From: Brevibacterium sp. S22
GTDB lineage: Bacteria; Actinomycetota; Actinomycetes; Actinomycetales; Brevibacteriaceae
Assembly: GCF_004745485.1 (NCBI RefSeq)
Contig: NZ_RHFG01000019.1
Span: forward strand, 1-64,000
Length of the DNA stretch: 64,000 nt
Reading direction: 5' to 3'
Positions 62,200 to 64,000 of the stretch are shown piece by piece (the first letter of the stretch is position 1; each line of letters opens with the position of its first letter). The notes beneath the pieces were generated by a model that was not told where the DNA came from, did not search any database, and saw only the letters and a program-made list of their open reading frames with translations. A program made the position numbers and the translations under genes.

Positions 62200-62262
62200 T
62201 AAGGGTGAGGGATGGTCAGCGGTGGACGCCCAGCAACCAGGCCACCGCGCTACAGAGCGAGA

Positions 62263-62496
62263 TCAGGCTCCGTGCAGGGCGGGGACGATGAGGTAGACGC
62301 CGAGCAGCACGACTGCTCCGCAGATTCCGAAGACCGTCCAATAGGCGACGGGCAGCGCTGAACCGCTGCGGCCCTCGTCGATCCGGTCGAGATGCGTGGC
62401 GCGCATCCGTACAGCAAGGGAGAACAGAGTGATGACGATGACGGCCGAGACCCATGTCGCGGCTGCCACAATGGCGAACGAGCTCCACTCGATCAT
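62263..62496 (-). CDS. Small two-TM membrane protein cotranscribed with the phosphate transporter
   Basis: 77 aa. Two hydrophobic segments (about residues 7-30 and 50-72) flank a charged loop, RMRATHLDRIDEGRSGSA. It overlaps the transporter stop as ATGA, so it is translationally coupled. It has no recognised domain. Small proteins in this position behind PiT genes are seen in actinobacteria, and a subunit or regulatory role toward the transporter is plausible but not shown. Confidence 0.75.
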   Translation of the reverse strand: MIEWSSFAIVAAATWVSAVIVITLFSLAVRMRATHLDRIDEGRSGSALPVAYWTVFGICGAVVLLGVYLIVPALHGA

Positions 62497-63875
62497 TTCG
62501 CGTCTCCCTTATCGTTCGAATCTGCCCGGCCTGCATCTGCCCGGCCCGCGTCGGCTCCGGACGAAGACGATCCGGTCTTCGTCGCCTCGGCCGGCACGGC
62601 CCCGTTCTTCTTCGCGTCGCGGTGGGCGCGGCGCTTCTCCTTGGCCGCGCGCTTCTCATCCCAGGCCTCGTAGCGAGCTTCCCGCTTTGCCTGAGCTCGC
62701 TTGCGGTTGCGGTCCTTGCGCAGTTTGCGCTTGCGACCGCGGATGTTGACGGCTTCGCCGACGGTGTCGAAGTTCGAGATGTCGGTATCCTCGACCCGGC
62801 GGGAGCTGAGGTAGATCCACAGCACCACGATGACGGCGACGACCGTGTCGACGATGACGCCGATCGTGCCCAGGTGGGCGATGCCGGCAGCAATCGCACC
62901 GACGATGGCTGCGGCGGGAATCGTCAGCAGCCAGCCCGAGGCGATCCGACCGGCCGTCGACCACTGGACGTCGGCGCCCTTGCGGCCCAGGCCCGAACCG
63001 AGCACCGAACCGGAGGCCACCTGCGTCGTCGACAGTGCGAAGCCGAGGTGGGAGGAAGCGAGGATGGCCGCGGCCGTCGACGTCTCTGCCGACAGCCCCT
63101 GTGCGGCCTTGACCGTCGTCAGCTTCGTGCCGAGGGTGTCGATGATGCGCCAACCGCCGACGTAGGTGCCCAGTGCGATCGCCAGGGCACATGCCGTGAT
63201 GACCCAGATGTGCGGACCGGTCCCGTGCTCCTGCAGGTTCGCGGAGACGAGCACGAGGGTGATGACGCCCATCGTCTTCTGTGCGTCGTTCGTGCCGTGG
63301 GCGAGCGCGACCAGCGAGGATGAGAAGATCTGTCCGTATTTGAACGGTGCGCGGCGAGCGGTCTTGCCTTCTTCGTTGCGGCGAGTGATCGCATAGGCGA
63401 TGCGGGTGCACAGGTAGGCGCTGAAACCGGCGATCACCGGTGCCGCCAGAGCCGGGAGGACGACCTTGGACAGGAACACTCCGTAGTCGACGGAGTTGAG
63501 TCCGGCACCGACGATAGCCGCGCCGATGAGGCCGCCGAAGAGCGCGTGGGACGATGAGGACGGGAGGCCGAAGCGCCACGTCGCCATGTTCCAGATGATG
63601 GCGCCGATGAGGCCGGCGAGGATGAAGTCGGGAGTGATCTGGACTCCCCCGCCGCCTTCCTTGATGATGCCGCCCGAGATGGTCTTGGCCACCTCGGTGG
63701 AGAGGAAGGCACCGACGAGGTTGAGGATCGCGGCGAGCGTGACCGCGGTCTTCGGTTTGATGGCCCCGGTCGCGATCGGGGTGGCCATGGCATTGGCCGT
63801 ATCGTGAAAGCCATTGGTGAAGTCGAAGAACAGTGCCAGTGCGATGACGAGCACGACGACGAAGATGATTTCCAC
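62493..63875 (-). CDS. PiT-family low-affinity inorganic phosphate transporter
   Basis: 460 aa. Both PiT signature repeats are present: FDFTNGFHDTANAMATPIATGA near the N-terminus and ALAHGTNDAQKTMGVITL near the middle, each with the GFHDxAN/GxNDAQK core that binds phosphate and the driving cation. About ten helices are followed by a strongly basic then Asp/Ala-rich cytoplasmic tail of about 95 residues, longer than usual. The GTG start has AAGG about eight bases upstream. It imports phosphate, often as a metal-phosphate complex, with protons. Operon with the small protein at 62263. Confidence 0.93.
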   Translation of the reverse strand: MEIIFVVVLVIALALFFDFTNGFHDTANAMATPIATGAIKPKTAVTLAAILNLVGAFLSTEVAKTISGGIIKEGGGGVQITPDFILAGLIGAIIWNMATWRFGLPSSSSHALFGGLIGAAIVGAGLNSVDYGVFLSKVVLPALAAPVIAGFSAYLCTRIAYAITRRNEEGKTARRAPFKYGQIFSSSLVALAHGTNDAQKTMGVITLVLVSANLQEHGTGPHIWVITACALAIALGTYVGGWRIIDTLGTKLTTVKAAQGLSAETSTAAAILASSHLGFALSTTQVASGSVLGSGLGRKGADVQWSTAGRIASGWLLTIPAAAIVGAIAAGIAHLGTIGVIVDTVVAVIVVLWIYLSSRRVEDTDISNFDTVGEAVNIRGRKRKLRKDRNRKRAQAKREARYEAWDEKRAAKEKRRAHRDAKKNGAVPAEATKTGSSSSGADAGRADAGRADSNDKGDAK

Positions 63876-64000
63876 TAATCGACCTTGGGTGTAGACACTA
63901 TTCGGACCGTGGATGATGCAGCTGACGGCCAGCCATCACTATCCCGCAGAAGTCTACCCACAGATTCAACTGCTCTTCACCCGCAATTCGACCCTACTCC

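Larger units (their letters stand above)
61842..62262. other. Intergenic region between pckG and the phosphate transport operon
   Basis: 421 bases between convergent genes. It contains the 13-bp tandem array, the pckG terminator (61949-61991) and a second nested hairpin (62162-62199). The stretch 61995-62160 shows nothing recognisable; minus-strand frames across it are repeat read-throughs. Confidence 0.7.

Overview
The window is high-GC DNA (about 65% by eye) packed with short-spaced or ATGA-overlapping genes. It suggests an actinobacterium of the Brevibacterium type (order Micrococcales). The basis is GC content, TANNNT -10 elements with little -35 conservation, several probable leaderless mRNAs, a GTP-type PEP carboxykinase and actinobacterial-style iol genes. 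The genus is an inference. I see no insertion sequence, prophage, integrase, CRISPR array or rRNA; it reads as chromosome carrying carbon-catabolism islands.

Left arm (1-13.7 kb): a pterin dehydratase-VOC fusion, an aldo/keto reductase and two membrane proteins. Next is a divergent quinate/shikimate catabolic locus (3.6-9.1 kb): shikimate/quinate dehydrogenase, type II dehydroquinase and an IclR regulator on the minus strand; an MHS-family transporter and a 3-dehydroshikimate dehydratase-like/HPPD-like fusion on the plus strand. Then come a hypothetical protein, a small HTH protein, gap, a GlxA-type regulator and an AhpD-like protein. Middle (13.7-29.2 kb): a serine hydrolase, a lipoprotein, a NarL-type two-component system, an MMPL transporter, nicotinamidase, DoxX/GrpB, a CPBP protease, an APC permease and argG with a strong terminator.

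The core (29.3-56.2 kb) is about 27 kb of inositol-type catabolism in two divisions. Division A (minus strand, 29.3-41.3 kb) is a ten-gene operon: aldehyde dehydrogenase, IolD homologue, HpcH/HpaI aldolase, three Gfo/Idh/MocA dehydrogenases, a D-2-hydroxyacid dehydrogenase, two TIM-barrel isomerases/dehydratases and a sugar porter. It is divergent from a LacI-family gene, with two matched palindromic operators between them. Division B (plus strand, 43.5-56.2 kb) is the canonical myo-inositol route (iolC, Cgl0158-type aldolase, iolB, iolD, iolE, iolG, iolH, sugar porter) with a GntR regulator and four copies of a candidate operator. Division A has no iolB, iolC or DKGP aldolase but has a hydroxyacid dehydrogenase and an HpaI-type aldolase, so it may be an alternative branch for another cyclitol.

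Right arm (56.2-64 kb): a UspA protein, a DASS anion symporter, a membrane protein, tRNA-Arg(ACG), pckG followed by a 13-bp tandem repeat, and a phosphate transporter with a small membrane partner. Across the whole window a near-palindromic 9-mer, CCGAGGYGG, occurs about 50 times on both strands in coding and non-coding DNA, roughly ten times the chance expectation.
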